This document shows, one piece after another, positions 24,313 through 38,039 of a DNA stretch of 64,000 nucleotides. The stretch is from NCBI GenBank assembly GCA_030490835.1, contig CM059971.1, positions 21,507,817 to 21,571,816 on the forward strand, read 5' to 3'. The notes beneath the pieces are model-generated. The model worked only from the letters and a program-made list of their open reading frames with translations. It searched no databases and was not told the DNA's origin. The translations under genes and the position numbers were made by a program. Each line of letters opens with the position of its first letter. Position 1 is the stretch's first letter. The stretch comes from Annona cherimola (lineage: Eukaryota > Streptophyta > Magnoliopsida > Magnoliales > Annonaceae).

Positions 24313-24895
24313 TAGTTTCCTTTCCATTGTAAGATTGTAGTATGTCATGTTTTAAAAATTAATACAAAAGGCCCATTTGGTATCAAATATAAAATCTCTA
24401 CAAAATATAATTTTATGATAATTCAGTTAAAATTTACATTTAATGAGCTCATTTCATATTTAAAAGTGAAGTATTATTCTTAAAATTTATGAAATTTTTT
24501 TATTTAATTTATGTAGTTTCATTTCTATTGTAAGATTGTAGTAATTTATATTTTAAAAATAAATACAAAAGGCCCATTTTGTATCAAATATAAAATTTCT
24601 GCAAAAATATAATTTTATGATAATTCAGTTAAAATTTACATTTAATGAGCTCATTTCATATTTAAAAGTGGGATATTATTATAAAAATTGATGAAAATTT
24701 TTTATTTAATATACGTAGTTTCCTTTGTATTGTAAGATTGTAGTAATTTATATTTTAAAAAAAAATACAAAAGGCCCATTTTGTATCAAATATAAAATTT
24801 CTATAAAATATAATGTTATGATAATTCACTTAAAAGTTACATTCAATGGGCTCTTTTCATTTTTAAAAGCATGAAATTTTCATAAAATATATGAA
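24313..24895. repeat. Tandem array, about 202-bp unit, three copies
   Basis: Units start at 24313, 24514 and 24716 with TAGTTTC. Each carries AATACAAAAGGCCCATT near position 70 and TTATGATAATTCA further on. The third unit is shorter and the most diverged at its end. Confidence 0.93.
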
Positions 24896-25507
24896 AATTT
24901 TTAACTTATAATTACCTACCAAATAATATTCTCATGTGAACATTACAATTTTTCATTTCGAATATATTTACTTTGAAGTGAATGATATGGGATAACAAAT
25001 ACAATTTATACAAATAATTTACTTGATGTTTAATGATTTTTAAACCAACAAAGGAAATTAGTAGTGGGATGGGTCGACTAAATTACCTATTAATTAACTC
25101 TCATTTGGAGGAAAATTACAATTATTTGTGTCGATGATTCGAGGTGCAGAAAAAGTGTGCAAAATGACCTTCGCAAATTTATTCAATACCAAAAATTAAT
25201 AGTATGTTCACACTTACTCATTTTTAATTCATAGGTGTATTATATGTTCGTATTAATAAAATTATAGTGTATAGTGCTTATTTTATACTATTCAACAAAT
25301 GAAAATGTAAATTAAAATTATCGATCCATTAAAGATCATAACTACATAATACGTTCAACAAAAAAAATTAATAGGCTTCTGAAATGCTTTATTTAATATT
25401 TTTAAAAACTTTCATATTAGATATATAGATAGCAAACTCGCTTTAATGTAAATGAGTCATATAGAAGTGGTTCTATGTAACACTATCAAATTTTAAGATT
25501 TTGTTGA

Positions 25508-25855
25508 TTGATGGAAAATTCAATCCATTCGTTGTATTTGTTTATTTATGAGATTAAATTTCATCAAAATTCAATCTGTGCGTAGGCCGCATTTGCTCAA
25601 AAATAAGTATATTAATCTTTCATTCACGAATATATATAGTAATACTTTATAAAATTATTTATCCATGTAGTGATGATATTTTAGATAGTTTAAAATTTAA
25701 AATACTACTTAAAAATTGATATTTAGCACTAAATTATTTTATTATATTGATTTTACACATTTGTAGAGCCCATATACAGTGATAATAGACAAATTAAAGG
25801 GTTTCCATAATAATATAAGTGATACTAAATGTAATAAATGGAGCCAATTTTTTTA
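25508..25855 (+). mobile_element. MITE-like element, copy 1
   Basis: Inverted relative of 35050-35445. Both have ends built on AAAATTCAATCCATT and its inverse (TAAATGTAATAAATGGA here). Shared internal landmark: GATGATATTTTAGATAG. No coding capacity. Confidence 0.6.
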
Positions 25856-25914
25856 TCCACCATCTAGATATTGAAAATGAAAGAAATTATATAGAAAGAG
25901 GGTTTCGTATAAGC

Positions 25915-26400
25915 ACCCCTGAATAGATAATATGTTTGATATAGATTATATGAAAAATCTCTAGAATCCATCAAACTAGTTCATTACAAATTGAATAATC
26001 TATAAAAATTATAAAATACGCACATATCAGTTCAAGATTTTATAGCTTTATTGTAAAATTTGTGTTGCAGCTATAATTTGTGGAAGTAAAACATCACCAA
26101 TGTTATCTAAGGTATCAAAATTGTATAATTTGTTTATGTCATTAAATTATTGCACCACAAAACAATATATTATGTCAAATTTGTAAAATATCTAAAAACT
26201 ATTAATTACGTATGTGCATTTTCTGCTATACTCCAATAATTTGTAAAATACATTTAATAGGAGAAAACAAAGACAAATAAACTATACAACTAATATCCCC
26301 TTAAATTACATACAAATTGTAAAATCCATAGAATATATAAAATCCATAAAATTTGTAAAATCCGTAAAAGAAGCTAAATTATTTAGTTTGTTCAATTATA
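25915..26400 (+). repeat. Dispersed repeat, copy 1
   Basis: The reverse complement of 47370-47905 aligns over about 500 bp. Landmarks are ATAATATGTTTGATATAGAT, AAACAATATATTATGT and AAGAAGCTAAATTATTTAG. It is AT-rich and non-coding, probably part of a transposable element. Confidence 0.7.
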
Positions 26401-26980
26401 CTTTTGATAAATTTATTTTATTATTCCACATTTTGGGCATACATGGCCTATTCTCATTTATGATAATTATATTACACATTTAACATCTCAAATCATTCGA
26501 AATCTAAATTTTTTATTAAAAATATATGATATATTATAAAAAAAATATGCCATGATTTATTGTAACTATTTCCACCCACCGACACTCACATACTCTTATT
26601 GGATATAATATTTCTTTTCTTTGTAGCAGTTTAATTATATATATAAGTTAAATAGGTGTAAAACTCCTGTTTTAAATATGGAAGAAAATTTATGTTTTTG
26701 CAATATGTGAATAGTAAATTTTTTTAAAATTTTCATATGATAACACATGTTTTAAATATTTGAACTTTGCTATTATTATGCTGAATACAGTATGTCATTA
26801 TTATCAATTTGGAAAGGTTTCGAAGCAAAATAGGAGTATTTTGATATTTTACAACAAATCGAGTTTGAAATTACAAATTTTAGCAACTTGGGTGTGTAAA
26901 ATAAATAATAAGAAAGGGGTATAAATTGTAAAATGAAAAATATTCAGCAATGCACAGGCCATGTGGAGTTGCAATATCAA

Positions 26981-27087
26981 AAGTCAAACTTTATTTTCTA
27001 GAAAGGGACATATGGCTTGTTTTTAGCCAAAACAAGTCAAACTTTATTTTCTAGAAAGGGACATATGGCTTGTTTTTAGCCAAAACA
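26981..27087. repeat. 53-bp tandem duplication
   Basis: Two identical copies of a 53-bp unit starting AAGTCAAACTTTATTTTC. Confidence 0.95.
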
Positions 27088-27182
27088 ATTAATTAAAAAC
27101 ATAAATTACATAACGAGGTGGCTGCTTATCTACCCCTTTTGCTGGAAAATCTTTGTAACTTACACACTCACATTAGATGGCA

Positions 27183-27232
27183 ACAGAGAGTAGAGAAGAG
27201 AGAGAGAGAGCGAGGGAGGGAGAGAGGAGACG
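27183..27232. repeat. GA-rich low-complexity tract
   Basis: Imperfect GA/GGA tract of about 50 bp. Confidence 0.8.
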
Positions 27233-27285
27233 GAGCTTGGATCAAGTTAATCCTAGCCATCAATCATCATCATCCAAGTTAGTGT

Positions 27286-27430
27286 TATTTATTTTATATC
27301 TTATTTTCTAAATTAAGAAAGGATTAACGGTAGAGATTAATTTGGATATATGAATTGGATTATTTATTTTATATCTTATTTTCTAAATTAAGCAAGGATT
27401 AATGGTAGAGATTAATTTGGATTATTGAAT
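27286..27430. repeat. 75-bp tandem duplication
   Basis: Two near-identical 75-bp units starting TATTTATTTTATATCTTA, with a few substitutions. Confidence 0.9.
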
Positions 27431-30333
27431 TGAGAGATAAATTTCATATTTGAAGGAAGGAAGTTAATACCCATAGAAATCAGATTTGTTAAATATGATG
27501 GAGCTTAATTTTAATCTATAAATTGGGTGTTTTTGTTATTTGAACATGGCCATGATTAGGGCTATTAATTGAGGAGAAATTTCGCCAAAAATTGTGATCA
27601 AAGTGGGCCCAAACAGATCATATACCATTAAATAGCAAAGGAATGATCTCCACCATTGAATCCATGATTCATCTAGATGATCAAAACCGTTAGATGTGTG
27701 TAAAATTTAGTTTTACATGAAGATATGAAGTTAGATCATGTGTGGACACCTTAATGATGATTAGATTTGAGCATTTGCAATTCTATCTCAATAATGCCTA
27801 TATTAGTAAAAATGGTGATAAGTTGATGTAAACCATTAAGAGTTTAATTCAAAATATAATATCAAGATTCAAATCATTGGACCAAGAATAATAAGTTATT
27901 TTCTATGATATATGTGTCAAATACATGATTAGAGCTGTGATTAGTGGTTTAGATTGACCAATATAACTGTTTATAACTTAATTTAGACCACATATATAGT
28001 AAATCTGGAACTGAAAGGAAAAATATAAATGAAATAGCAAATAAATGATTTTTAGCATAAAGATTTCACTAATACTCATGATATTATCATTAAGGAATAA
28101 CCAAATTTTTATCTTAAAATATTTAGTATATTGTAAATTAAAAATCTTAGAAGATCAACTTGATCAGTGTAGAATGGTTTTCAAGATCAACTGCATTAAT
28201 TGATTTTTAATAATTTTTATACAAAACAATTGAGGTTAAAAATTTTATATGATATAAAATACATCCTAAATATCACTTAAAAACTAAAAATTAATTTTTT
28301 GTGATATAAATATAGATAATAATTAACGTGATTTGAACCATGCCTAAACTATTACCCTTGTCAAGCAAAATAAAAATACATAAATAAATATACATGATTA
28401 ATATTTTATGCTGAAATATTTATTTTAGTTAATTGATGAAGTTATTGATGTATAATAGAAATTTCAGACTTAAACACCATGATTTGGTTATAAACAAAAG
28501 TCAAGAGAGATTAGTGTATCTGATTTTAGCAAGTGTGGACAGATTGAGGAATAATCAAAAAGAGATTTGAAATTTGAATAATAATGATCCAAATTGATAT
28601 GAATAGTTAAAATATATAATTATTAAGTTGATTCATGTGGCAATTTTTTATAAAATATTTGAAAAATATTGAAAATTAAATTGAATACAAATAAACTATC
28701 GAAAGTTAATGTGATTAAGGGAGGGCCCACCTATGATCAAATTAAGTTTTGGAACTCAAAATTATTAGATAGTAATTAATAATATAACAATTTTATTTAA
28801 TAAATAAAATTGAATATTTATAAGATATGGTTGAATATGATATAGAAAATACAACATAGAAGAGTAAGTTGACAATTCTGTTAAATAAATTCTGACTAGA
28901 ATTAATTATTTTATTAACTTGGAGCAAGTAATGTTTTAAAAATAATAAAATTAATTATAAATGATAATGATAATTTTACAATTATTTAATTTATACAAAA
29001 AATCGTGTGTTGGCTAAATTATAAAATTTGTGATACATAAAGGTATCCGTACATATTAGGATGAAATATCATTATAAATCACGATTAGAAAAGCTAATTT
29101 GAATTAAAATATTGATTAAATAAAATTATTGTTTTTCAATATGATGATTTGATTATCATAGTGAAATGTGGTATAAGAATGGATCCGAGATCTACACAGT
29201 AAGTAGAGCTATTTTCTTTCCTTTGGATTTTGTATAGTAATATATGGTCATGTGCATGGATGTTTTGAATGTTGTTGTTTTATAATTTTTTAATGAATAA
29301 ATGTTATCAAATATGATGATTTGTTATGATGTCGAATTTGGTCATGTATTCATGCTAGCATTATTTATTATCGCATTAGCATATATTGTTGGAGATGTTG
29401 GCATATTTATGAGTCATGGCTGTAGATGTGGATTTGTGAAGATTGTTGTCGGACCATCGATAATGACCGTTGGCACATTCTAATCGGGGATCGGCATGTG
29501 ATAGTGTAGGTGGCATTGATTCAGAGTTATTTATTTGATTGGTGGGCTACAAACTTGATTTGTCTAGCCATTGTGATTTAGATAATGTTTGTTGTGACCC
29601 AGGCTATAGGACTGGTGGCTATCAATGTAATGGTTGTGGCCAGAGTCGTTTTCGTTAACGTGGTATGGTGTAGCTATGGCTATATAGTAAGCAAAGTAGG
29701 TATTAATTACACCTTCATTTTGGATAAAAATATTTTCCAATCTATCCGTACTGTGCGAGGTTGGTCACTCGTGATGGCAACCTAGGTTGTGGAATGGATT
29801 GGATTACAGGGAGAGATACTAAACCTCTCCATTGTATTTGAGACTTGTTGGATGGATTGAAGAAATGACATGCGTATGATGCATTAATTTATGCTTGGAC
29901 ATTAGCATATGTTTCATATGAATTTAAATTGATAACCCCTATGTATACTATTTAATCAAGTTTTTCTAGTTTACATTTATATGCTCTACTTACTGAGTTT
30001 GTCTGGACTCATCATTTTTTGCTAATTTTTTTAGATAATAGGTATGTAGGTGGAGACCAACATGAAATTGGTGTACAAGATGAGACTAGGACTTGATGAA
30101 TTCGGATCTATAGTTATCTATTTTTTAAAATTTTATAAAGAGTTATTAGTGGAGATGTGAAGTATGTAATTCATAAATTTAATTATCTGGATCTAGTTTA
30201 ATTCGGACTTGATGAGACACTTGATTCATGATGATTAAATGGATTATATTATTTCACCTGTGTATATTCCCCCATTATCATGGATCCTGTACCTTAATAG
30301 CGACCATTGACTTTGTCGGTGGGGTGTTACAAT
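27431..30333. mobile_element. Possible LTR or large transposon end
   Basis: A long AT-rich, non-coding stretch ending GGTGGGGTGTTACA at 30333. That end, and the segment CTTACTGAGTTTGTCTGGAC near 29990, resemble the 3' part of plant Ty3/Gypsy LTRs. No matching 5' end, polyprotein or second LTR was found. Open frames at 29301-29483 and 29585-29785 are unrecognised. Confidence 0.25.
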
Positions 30334-31150
30334 AGGATAAATATATTGGATAAGAGTGGTGATAATTCGTTTTTATGAATTATATGACTAATACATTGCT
30401 ACTAAAATTTTGTTATAAAAGTATATATTGTTATCTACCTATTTTATGGATTTTATAAATTATTCACATTTTCTTATAAATGTATAAAATGGTATATTCT
30501 TGTATGATGGAATATGGATATTATTTATATAATTTATATTGAATGTATTATTTGTGTATTTTTTGAAGTATGTATTATCCATATTTAATATAAGGAATAA
30601 ATAAAATATGGAATAAAATTCGAGAATACATTAACAAAAGTTTTTGAGAAATTAAAATAAAATATGATTTAAGCACAATTGTAACCAATAGGCTACATAA
30701 ATATTTATGAATGGTATTATTGAGTTGGATCTAACCCAATAAATATTTATTGGGTTACATTATATCTTAATGCATTTTACAATCAAGCCCTGAGATAATT
30801 CTTATAAGATTTAAATTGGAGGATTACAAGATCCCAAGTATCAAAAGGGAGACAAAGCTCCTACATCAGATTCTAAGCTCGGATCACTTGCTTAAGAGAA
30901 CATGTCCCCTACCACCTTTGCTAGTCGCAAGTGGTAGTGCAAAACTTTTTGAATAAAAGATTGTTGTATACAATAATTATTGATTGCTTAATATAATAGA
31001 AATATATTAAGAATTTTAGTTTCACCCATGTTGTAAGCATACTTCCTTTGTTTGAGAATATTCCAACAAGTTTGGAAAGAAGGCATGTGCAATTATGTCA
31101 AATATAGTTTGTGTAGATTTACAACTTTCGAAAAATCAAACATATACAAG
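30334..31150. other. AT-rich spacer
   Basis: No gene recognised. 30380-30560 contains TTTATAAATTATTCACA-type words similar to the dispersed repeat at 47370-47905. Confidence 0.4.
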
Positions 31151-32287
31151 TAGGGGTGCAACTTAGTTGGTTAGGTTCGTATAGTAGACTTATCTATCCG
31201 TACCCTTTTTGCAAAATGTCTACCCTACACTACTCATTTGTTAGTTTAATTCCTAATATATCCTACTTTGTCTATTACCCATAGCGCTGGCTCTAGTTTA
31301 ATTTCTAAATTGCTTAAATATTCAAATATAATATTTTTTAAAAAATATTTTATGTTATAGAAAACAATACTCATTTACATTTTAAAATCATAGACCTATC
31401 ATTTACATATGGACCCATGATTCTTTATAGTCGGTCACATGGGGCAGCCGCGCATCCTGCAGCAACACTTGTTTTTTATTTTTTTGATTTGTTTATAAAC
31501 ATGTAAAGTTAAGTGTATTTAATTTATAAATTAAGTTTTACCATTTTTGGTTATTGCTATATATATTTTTTATACTCAGGGTCATTATCATAATTTTTTG
31601 CTTGTGAAAGTTACTACAATGTCCCTATGTTTAAAAATACAAATATATATAATAATATTTAAAAATGGTAAAACTTAGTTTATAGATTAAATTTAATTCA
31701 CTTTACATGTTTGAAAAAATTCAAAAATTTTAAAAAATGGGTATTATGGCCAAACGAATGGCTATCCCCATGCGATTGGCCGTAAAAAATCACACCTGTT
31801 ACATATGTTACTGTGTACACTATTACATAAAAATGTAAAATATAGACTGTTATAATTCAATCATCAAAATTATTAATATATTATAATCACAATTAACAAA
31901 CCTATTTATAAAATGTCATCAAAAGTGAATGACATACATATGAAAAATGAAATTGGTTTCTTACTTATACAATCCACAACTTCACAAGGCATAGAATTCA
32001 TTTGAATTTGAATTTATTAAGACGAGCATGCACACAAGATGTCACAAAAACTTCACAATATATAATATATGTTATATATATAACTATATACATAATTAAT
32101 TATGGATATGAATACTCATGTGGGTTAGTTCTGATTATCTAAAATATCTACCTTATACTCTATTTGAAGGAATGTTTAACGATTTGTATCATATCTATAT
32201 CTATGGATAATATTTTTTTTCTATTTTACCCAAATTAGGACATATACGGTAGGTACCCGTGGATACTTTACTCAAGTTGCATTCTTA
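31151..32287. mobile_element. hAT-like relic
   Basis: It begins TAGGGGTGCAACTTAG and ends CTCAAGTTGCATTCTTA, inverse relatives of hAT type. The flanks TATACAAG and ATACAAAG are near-identical 8-mers, fitting a decayed hAT target duplication. A foldback repeat (31470-31745) is nested inside. No transposase recognised. Confidence 0.5.
31470..31745. repeat. Foldback repeat nested in an hAT-like relic
   Basis: The palindromic arms carry AAGTTTTACCATTTTTGG on the left and AAAAATGGTAAAACTTAG on the right. Confidence 0.65.
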
Positions 32288-33589
32288 ATACAAAGTAAAT
32301 TAATCATTAAATTTTTTTATTTTTCACAACTACCATATTTTTTTAATTATATCTTCATATATTCTTATATAATTACTCTGCTTTTTAATTATTTCTCAAC
32401 AACTGCTTATATAACTCCTCATATTTATTTTAACTTTATTTTTCTCTTCAGCATTATATAGGTTAAAATAACTTTTTTCTCATTTGATCAAAAGTTGTAG
32501 AAATGTCTCAAATATATTTCGCTTTCTGTTAAGTTGTTTCACACACATCATTATCTAGGGACGTCCTCAATCGATTGTAAATTTATGCGATATTCCATTT
32601 TTTCTCTTTCATAGGAAGGTCATTTAGCTCTTTATGATGGAAAAATAGAATACGATAACATACTTGCCTGATTGCAAAGCAGATTTTTTTTATGAGTAAT
32701 TGCAAAGCAGAATTGAATTAATTATCTCTAGAATGGAAGTATAAATGGTAATACATTTTGCATTAGTTAAAAATATGGACAAAATAAATAAATTATTTGA
32801 AAATGTAAATTCAAAAGAAAGTTTAAAGAGATTTTTATAAATATGTCTACAAAATTTGACTGTATTGTATCTATGTCTCTAAGCTTGTTGAAGTTACAAA
32901 TATGTCTCCAACATTTGCATAAAATTGCAAGTGTGCCTTTCCTATTATGACACTCTTAGAATTTTCTATAAAATGATAACAATGTTCTTCAAGCCAAGTG
33001 ATACAATTAAAAATTTTGTAAATATTGTAACCATATTTGGAAAAATATGTAAAAATATATAAAATAATGAAATAACAAATATTTAAAAAATTACAAGTGT
33101 ATCACTTAGCTTAAAATACATTATTATTATCGTATAAAAAATACTAACGATGTCCTAACGGAAGGGACAAACTTGCAATTTCATGCAAATTTTGTGTACA
33201 TATTTGCAATTTCAGCAAACTTATAAATACAAATACAATACCGCTTAAACCTTATGGAGGTATCCATACTTAAAACTCTAAATAAGGATTGAATAGAGTC
33301 ATTACATTAAATTCTAAATCGTGTCTACTAAATGTATGTTCCAAATATATTAATAAATCTATATTAAATTTTAGAATTTTAATTTTTCGATCAATCCCAC
33401 ACATTTGTCGTGTTGTCGTGCAATAACTTAGTTTAATATTTTATTAAATGTATATATTTTAAAAATGATGAGATAGTTTTGACTTTATCAAATTATGATA
33501 ACATGGTCAAGCTATTTTACAATGGAATTGAAGTATGAATATTTTTAGTAAATATCTTTAATAATATAGTTCTAAAATATTTTATTTAC
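32288..33589. other. AT-rich stretch with a MITE fragment
   Basis: 32310-32460 resembles the middle of the MITE at 21145-21421. No gene recognised in the rest. Confidence 0.4.
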
Positions 33590-33885
33590 AGGCTTATAAA
33601 TTTTATACTCATTTTTTGAAAACTTTTTTTATAAGATTGTTAATATAGTTGTATTTAATCTTAAGCTAAATTTTACCTTTTTGAATATATGAATATATTT
33701 TTGATTTTTTAAAAACAAGAGTACTTTAGTCATTTTTAAAAGACTAAAATAACCTTATTTTTAAAAATAAAAATATATATTTTTATATATCTAAAAATTA
33801 TAAAACTTAATACATATGTTAAGTACCTATATTAATAATCTTATAAAAAAATTTCAAAAAATATATAAAAAATGAAGTTTTGCAC
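33590..33885. repeat. Foldback repeat
   Basis: Palindrome centred near 33748 (TAGTCATTTTTAAAAGACTA). The outer arms ATAAGATTGTTAATATAG and its inverse are present. Confidence 0.65.
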
Positions 33886-35049
33886 TCTGATGCATTCAAA
33901 TATTCTCTTATTTTATCAAATGTAGAAAATTTCAGCAAGTATCAATCTAATGCAATAGGGTGTACTTAACTTTATTTCACTTGGGTGCATAATCCTTTTT
34001 TAAAAAGCTTTTTAGTTTTTTGAAGCTTAATGGTTCCAAACATGAATGTCCCATATATATAAGTTTCTATATTTTTTTATTGTTATTAATATTTTATTTT
34101 CTAATTTCAAAAATTAAGAAAATAAACCATTTCTCATGTGCTAGGCACGTGACAAAGGGCTTTTTTCTTTTTTTAAAATTCAAAAATAAAAAATTAATAA
34201 AAATGTAAAAAAACTATATATATGGATATTCGTGCTTGGGCCCATATAAATTTATAAAAAATTTAAAAATTTTTAAAAATATATAATGGGTAATGCACTG
34301 GGTATATTAAAGTTAAATGCCCACGAGCACTGATTCCAGTTCAATTTTAGCACTGTTTAAGAAATTTTCGCTTGATTTGGAAAAACTAGAGAGAATAGAA
34401 GACTTATTTTAATTTTTTATATTTATATTTATATATTTATTAATTAAAATTTTAGTAAAATTGCTGATAATATTTGATAGATTTGTAATAATATATTCAT
34501 AAGAACAATGAACAACATCGACAACAACGTGTTTATCTCCTTTGCCGATTCCGGCAGCCGGTCGTGAAACCGCAACAGCCATTTACCTCGGCTTCAACAA
34601 CCAAATAGGGGTGCCATAATCGCAACTCAGCGGCATTAGAGCCACCACCGTCTTCCTCAAATCTACCAAAACGGAACCGCTGCAGAAACACAACATGCAG
34701 TAATTAAATTCGCCCGCCGTCTCAATCAATCACAGCAGCATTTCTCATCTTCTTTTCTTCGTGCTACCTCGATTTTTCGCGTGCCGAAGGATTTCAATCA
34801 ACCGGGTCCATTAAAAGTTTCGTCCATACGGCTCCGACACGGTGATGACGGCATTTCTCGTCAAGGAATGGGGAAAAGCGTTTTCTTTTTCTTTTTGTTT
34901 AAGAATGGGAAAGACGTTTCTTTTGAACCGGATGCTTTTCAAAGTGTCGCACCGACGTAAAAAATCTCTATTTTGAAATAATAAAGGTTGCTTCTTCTAT
35001 GGAAGTCTTTTTCTATACAATTTTTTTATTTTTAAAATTTTAATAGTTG
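33886..35049. other. Unassigned stretch with a GC-richer island
   Basis: 34490-34980 is noticeably richer in GC than its surroundings but has no sustained open frame or recognisable domain. The rest is AT-rich and featureless. Confidence 0.4.
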
Positions 35050-35445
35050 AAGAAAATTCAATCAATTCATTATATTTAGCACCATTATAATATCTTATAA
35101 ATTCTTTTATTTTTTAATTTCACTGTACACAGGTCTCATTTATAAATATATAAAAGTAACATGATAAAATAGTCTAGCATTAAAATATCAAATTTAAAAT
35201 AGTTTTTTTAACATCTAAATTATCTAAAATATCACTATTATGTAGATAAATAATTCTATAGAGTATTATCATATTCTAATACATGTGTGAATGAATCTAA
35301 ATATTTTTCATAATTTACTCATAAATATATTTATTTTTGTTCAAATATGATTCATGCACTTATTTGATTTGGATGAAACCTAATTCCTAGGTAAAAATGT
35401 GACATTAAATACAATAAATGAATTGAATTTTAAATCAATTATTAC
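35050..35445 (-). mobile_element. MITE-like element, copy 2
   Basis: Inverted counterpart of 25508-25855. Its own ends are inverse to each other (GAAAATTCAATCAATTC and GAATTGAATTTTAAA). Confidence 0.6.
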
Positions 35446-36847
35446 AATCTTAAAAATTATAAAGATTACATAAAAGCTGAGCCCCGTTAATATTGACACC
35501 AACCAATGTTGAAATTTCTTTTTTATTAATTTTTTGATGAAATGTAGAAAAATATTTAAATGTGCAAAAGACTTGTTAAGAGTCTACAATCTGTCGACCA
35601 ATTTGGTAACTCATTTAACTTGTTTATAACTTGTTAAGAGTGGTGTACTAACTCTAAATTTATCTCTCCCCTTTCGATCTATTTTCCTTCTCTTATCTAC
35701 TACTCTATAGTGTCTTCCTTGTTGTTATGCTATGGTGTTGTCTTCATCATATTGATTGTTGCCTACTCTCTCTCTCTCAATCTCCATTTAAATTACTCTC
35801 TCTCCATTTAAATTACTATTTACCCTCTTTGTTCTCTCTCTGTTTTGCCAAGTCGTTGTCTTTTTTATTTTAATGTATTGAATATGCACCTCTCTTCCAA
35901 TGAAGATCTATTATGTGGATGTAGATCAATTTATAATGAAAATTATAAACAACACACCCAACCTTAATTAAGTGTATTTTAACTTATTTATAGCACATAT
36001 ATATAGAACTCGTTAATAACCCGACAACCTATTTATTAAATGATTTGTATATGGGTTAAGGTAGAGATTTTTTAAAAATGAATTAGAAATAAGATTATTT
36101 AAATAGATTAGGATTAGACTCTAACTTGTCTAACCCGATCCATTAACGACCCTAATTAGACCAATATAGAAATTTGCATCTTGAAATATTGGCACCAATG
36201 TACATATAAAGCCTCTCAATGAATATGCGAGATCGTACAGATAAGGTTAGTAGCCTTGGATTTTATATGGAAAAGAGTGATTTATAAATACAAAATTATC
36301 CGAAAAATCACAAAGTCGATTCTAGTTAGAGTTCCATTGTCCGGGGTTCGGTTACATCTGAAAAACCAAAAAGCTGATTCTAACTAAATTTTCACCATCG
36401 AAAGTTCGCTTACATGAATTATGGGATATAAAGCTAGGTGATTTCCTTAAGATCTACAGAACTATCTCTCCTCTTCATAGAGCGGCTTATGGAAGAGAAG
36501 CTGGTGGATTCTCTCTTATTTAGGGACGGCTTGTTAGATCAAACTTCATACCCCAAGGATTTCAGCCAACCTCCTTTACCTAGATGGGTAGCGCTGGTTT
36601 CATACGTAGTTCTTCGAGCTTAGACTAACATATTCTTGTGCAATTTTGACAATAAAAAATATTATTTAGGGTAACATACTCTTATCAATTTTTTTTTAAA
36701 AAATGAAAGTACTTGTATGAGAATTGAGGGCACTCAAACAAGCATTGAAGTAAAACTTTTATTTTATATTATAAATAATCCAATTTTAAAAAAATAAAAA
36801 ACTAGTTGGAGTGGTATTTATTTATGCCGTTGATTGTTTTCTTCAAG
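35446..36847. other. Unassigned stretch
   Basis: It contains a CT-rich patch with a short direct repeat (CTCTCTCCATTTAAATTACT near 35780-35815) and an unrecognised 61-codon frame (36438-36623). 36740-36847 resembles the intron end at 20300-20401. Confidence 0.4.
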
Positions 36848-37033
36848 TTTCGAGGGCAAGTGGCAAGTCCGGATGCTAATGTTACTGCTAGATCAAGTGG
36901 AGGTATACCGGAAGCATTTCCTGGCGCTGCTCGTCGCTTTCTTTTACGCAATTCTTGCCATTGGCAGCCTTGTCCGGTACCCATATGCACCGGGGTATTC
37001 AACTGGCCCCGGACGTCCCCATTGAGGCCGTGA
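36848..37033 (+). pseudogene. Paralogous exon 2 of the small secreted protein family, frameshifted
   Basis: The splice acceptor TTCTTCAAG precedes TTTCGAGGGCAAGTGGC, which aligns with the exon 2 start at 20402. The first 28 codons align in frame (QVASPDANVTARSSGG against HVASLGANFPTSSSRG). Then a net +7-bp difference shifts the frame. The family C-terminal motif survives only in another frame (PYAPGYSTGPGRPH, stop near 37025). No matching exon 1 lies within the preceding kilobases, so this is probably a decayed gene. Confidence 0.4.
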
Positions 37034-38039
37034 CAGCCCATGTCCATTATTATTTTGAGGCTAGCCAAGGACATATGTAAAGAAATATTATGTATTGTAT
37101 TGCTGACCCCACTTCACTTCTGTTTGTACACTGATGTGTAATTTCATCACAAGCATGAGTTAATTAGTTTGAGTTGAAGCACATAGTAGGAAATCTTATA
37201 ATACGTATGGGGCCGGGGTAATGATTCAATACGGCAACATCATGCATGCAATCTCTTGTTTTTTTGTTTTACACTTTTCTTTCAAATCTAAGCCATTTTT
37301 TTCATTTAAATGGCTCACCTCAATTTATGCAAATGTTAAGTCATTTTCATATTATATATTTAGAATGATAATTGGATGAGAATGTAAGTGATTGAGATGA
37401 TTTGAAACATATTTGATTGATTCAGTTTTGTTTAGCAAAAACACTCGCGATTGATCGATAAGTGCCAAATCAGGTGAAAGCAGAGAAAAACTTATACAAT
37501 TCTTGAAGAGTTGAAGCATGATGATCAAGACCTACTCAATTTAATGATTTTGAAGAATTCAAATAAGACAAAACAGTAATCGAAACAACCTAAAATGTGT
37601 GTTACCTGAGACCTAAATTCTTTTTAGAGTATGATAGATCATTTTTAGGGCAAAATGCAAGGACCAAAGGCACAAATGTTTAGTCTCACATGGTTCAAAC
37701 CATTTACGGAGGGGCAGGGGTGGGGTGATGTTGTCTTCTTATCATTATTTATGAGAAGAGCTATTATTTCTCTTAAAAAGAAAATGTACAATGATTAAAA
37801 AAGAAGTGGGTTTGTGGTCAATAGCACTGGGTTGCTTATGTGCTTAGTTCAAAGAACAAGCATTCCTCTTGTCTCGAAACATAAAAATGACTTATTTTTA
37901 TTTTCAACATTATAAATAAAATATCAAAAACATCAAAAAACATAAAAATTATTTATGAAAATATCATGCTTAGACCTAGATATGAAATTGAAAATTTTTC
38001 TTTAAAAAAGTGTATCCAAGATGCAATGGATGGGCCCAA
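37034..38039. other. Spacer between paralogous exons
   Basis: 3'-flank-like DNA with patches of similarity to 20640-20930. No other gene recognised. Confidence 0.4.

Noticed and set aside
24313..24895. CRISPR-like array
   Set aside because: Units of about 202 bp directly abut with no unique spacers, and the genome is a plant.
29301..29785. Two small plus-strand frames as genes
   Set aside because: No recognisable domain, no clear ATG context or splice partners, and they lie in possible transposon DNA.
22020..30333. One complete LTR retrotransposon between the two LTR-like ends
   Set aside because: No gag or pol coding traces lie between them, the ends are not copies of one another, and the flanks do not match.
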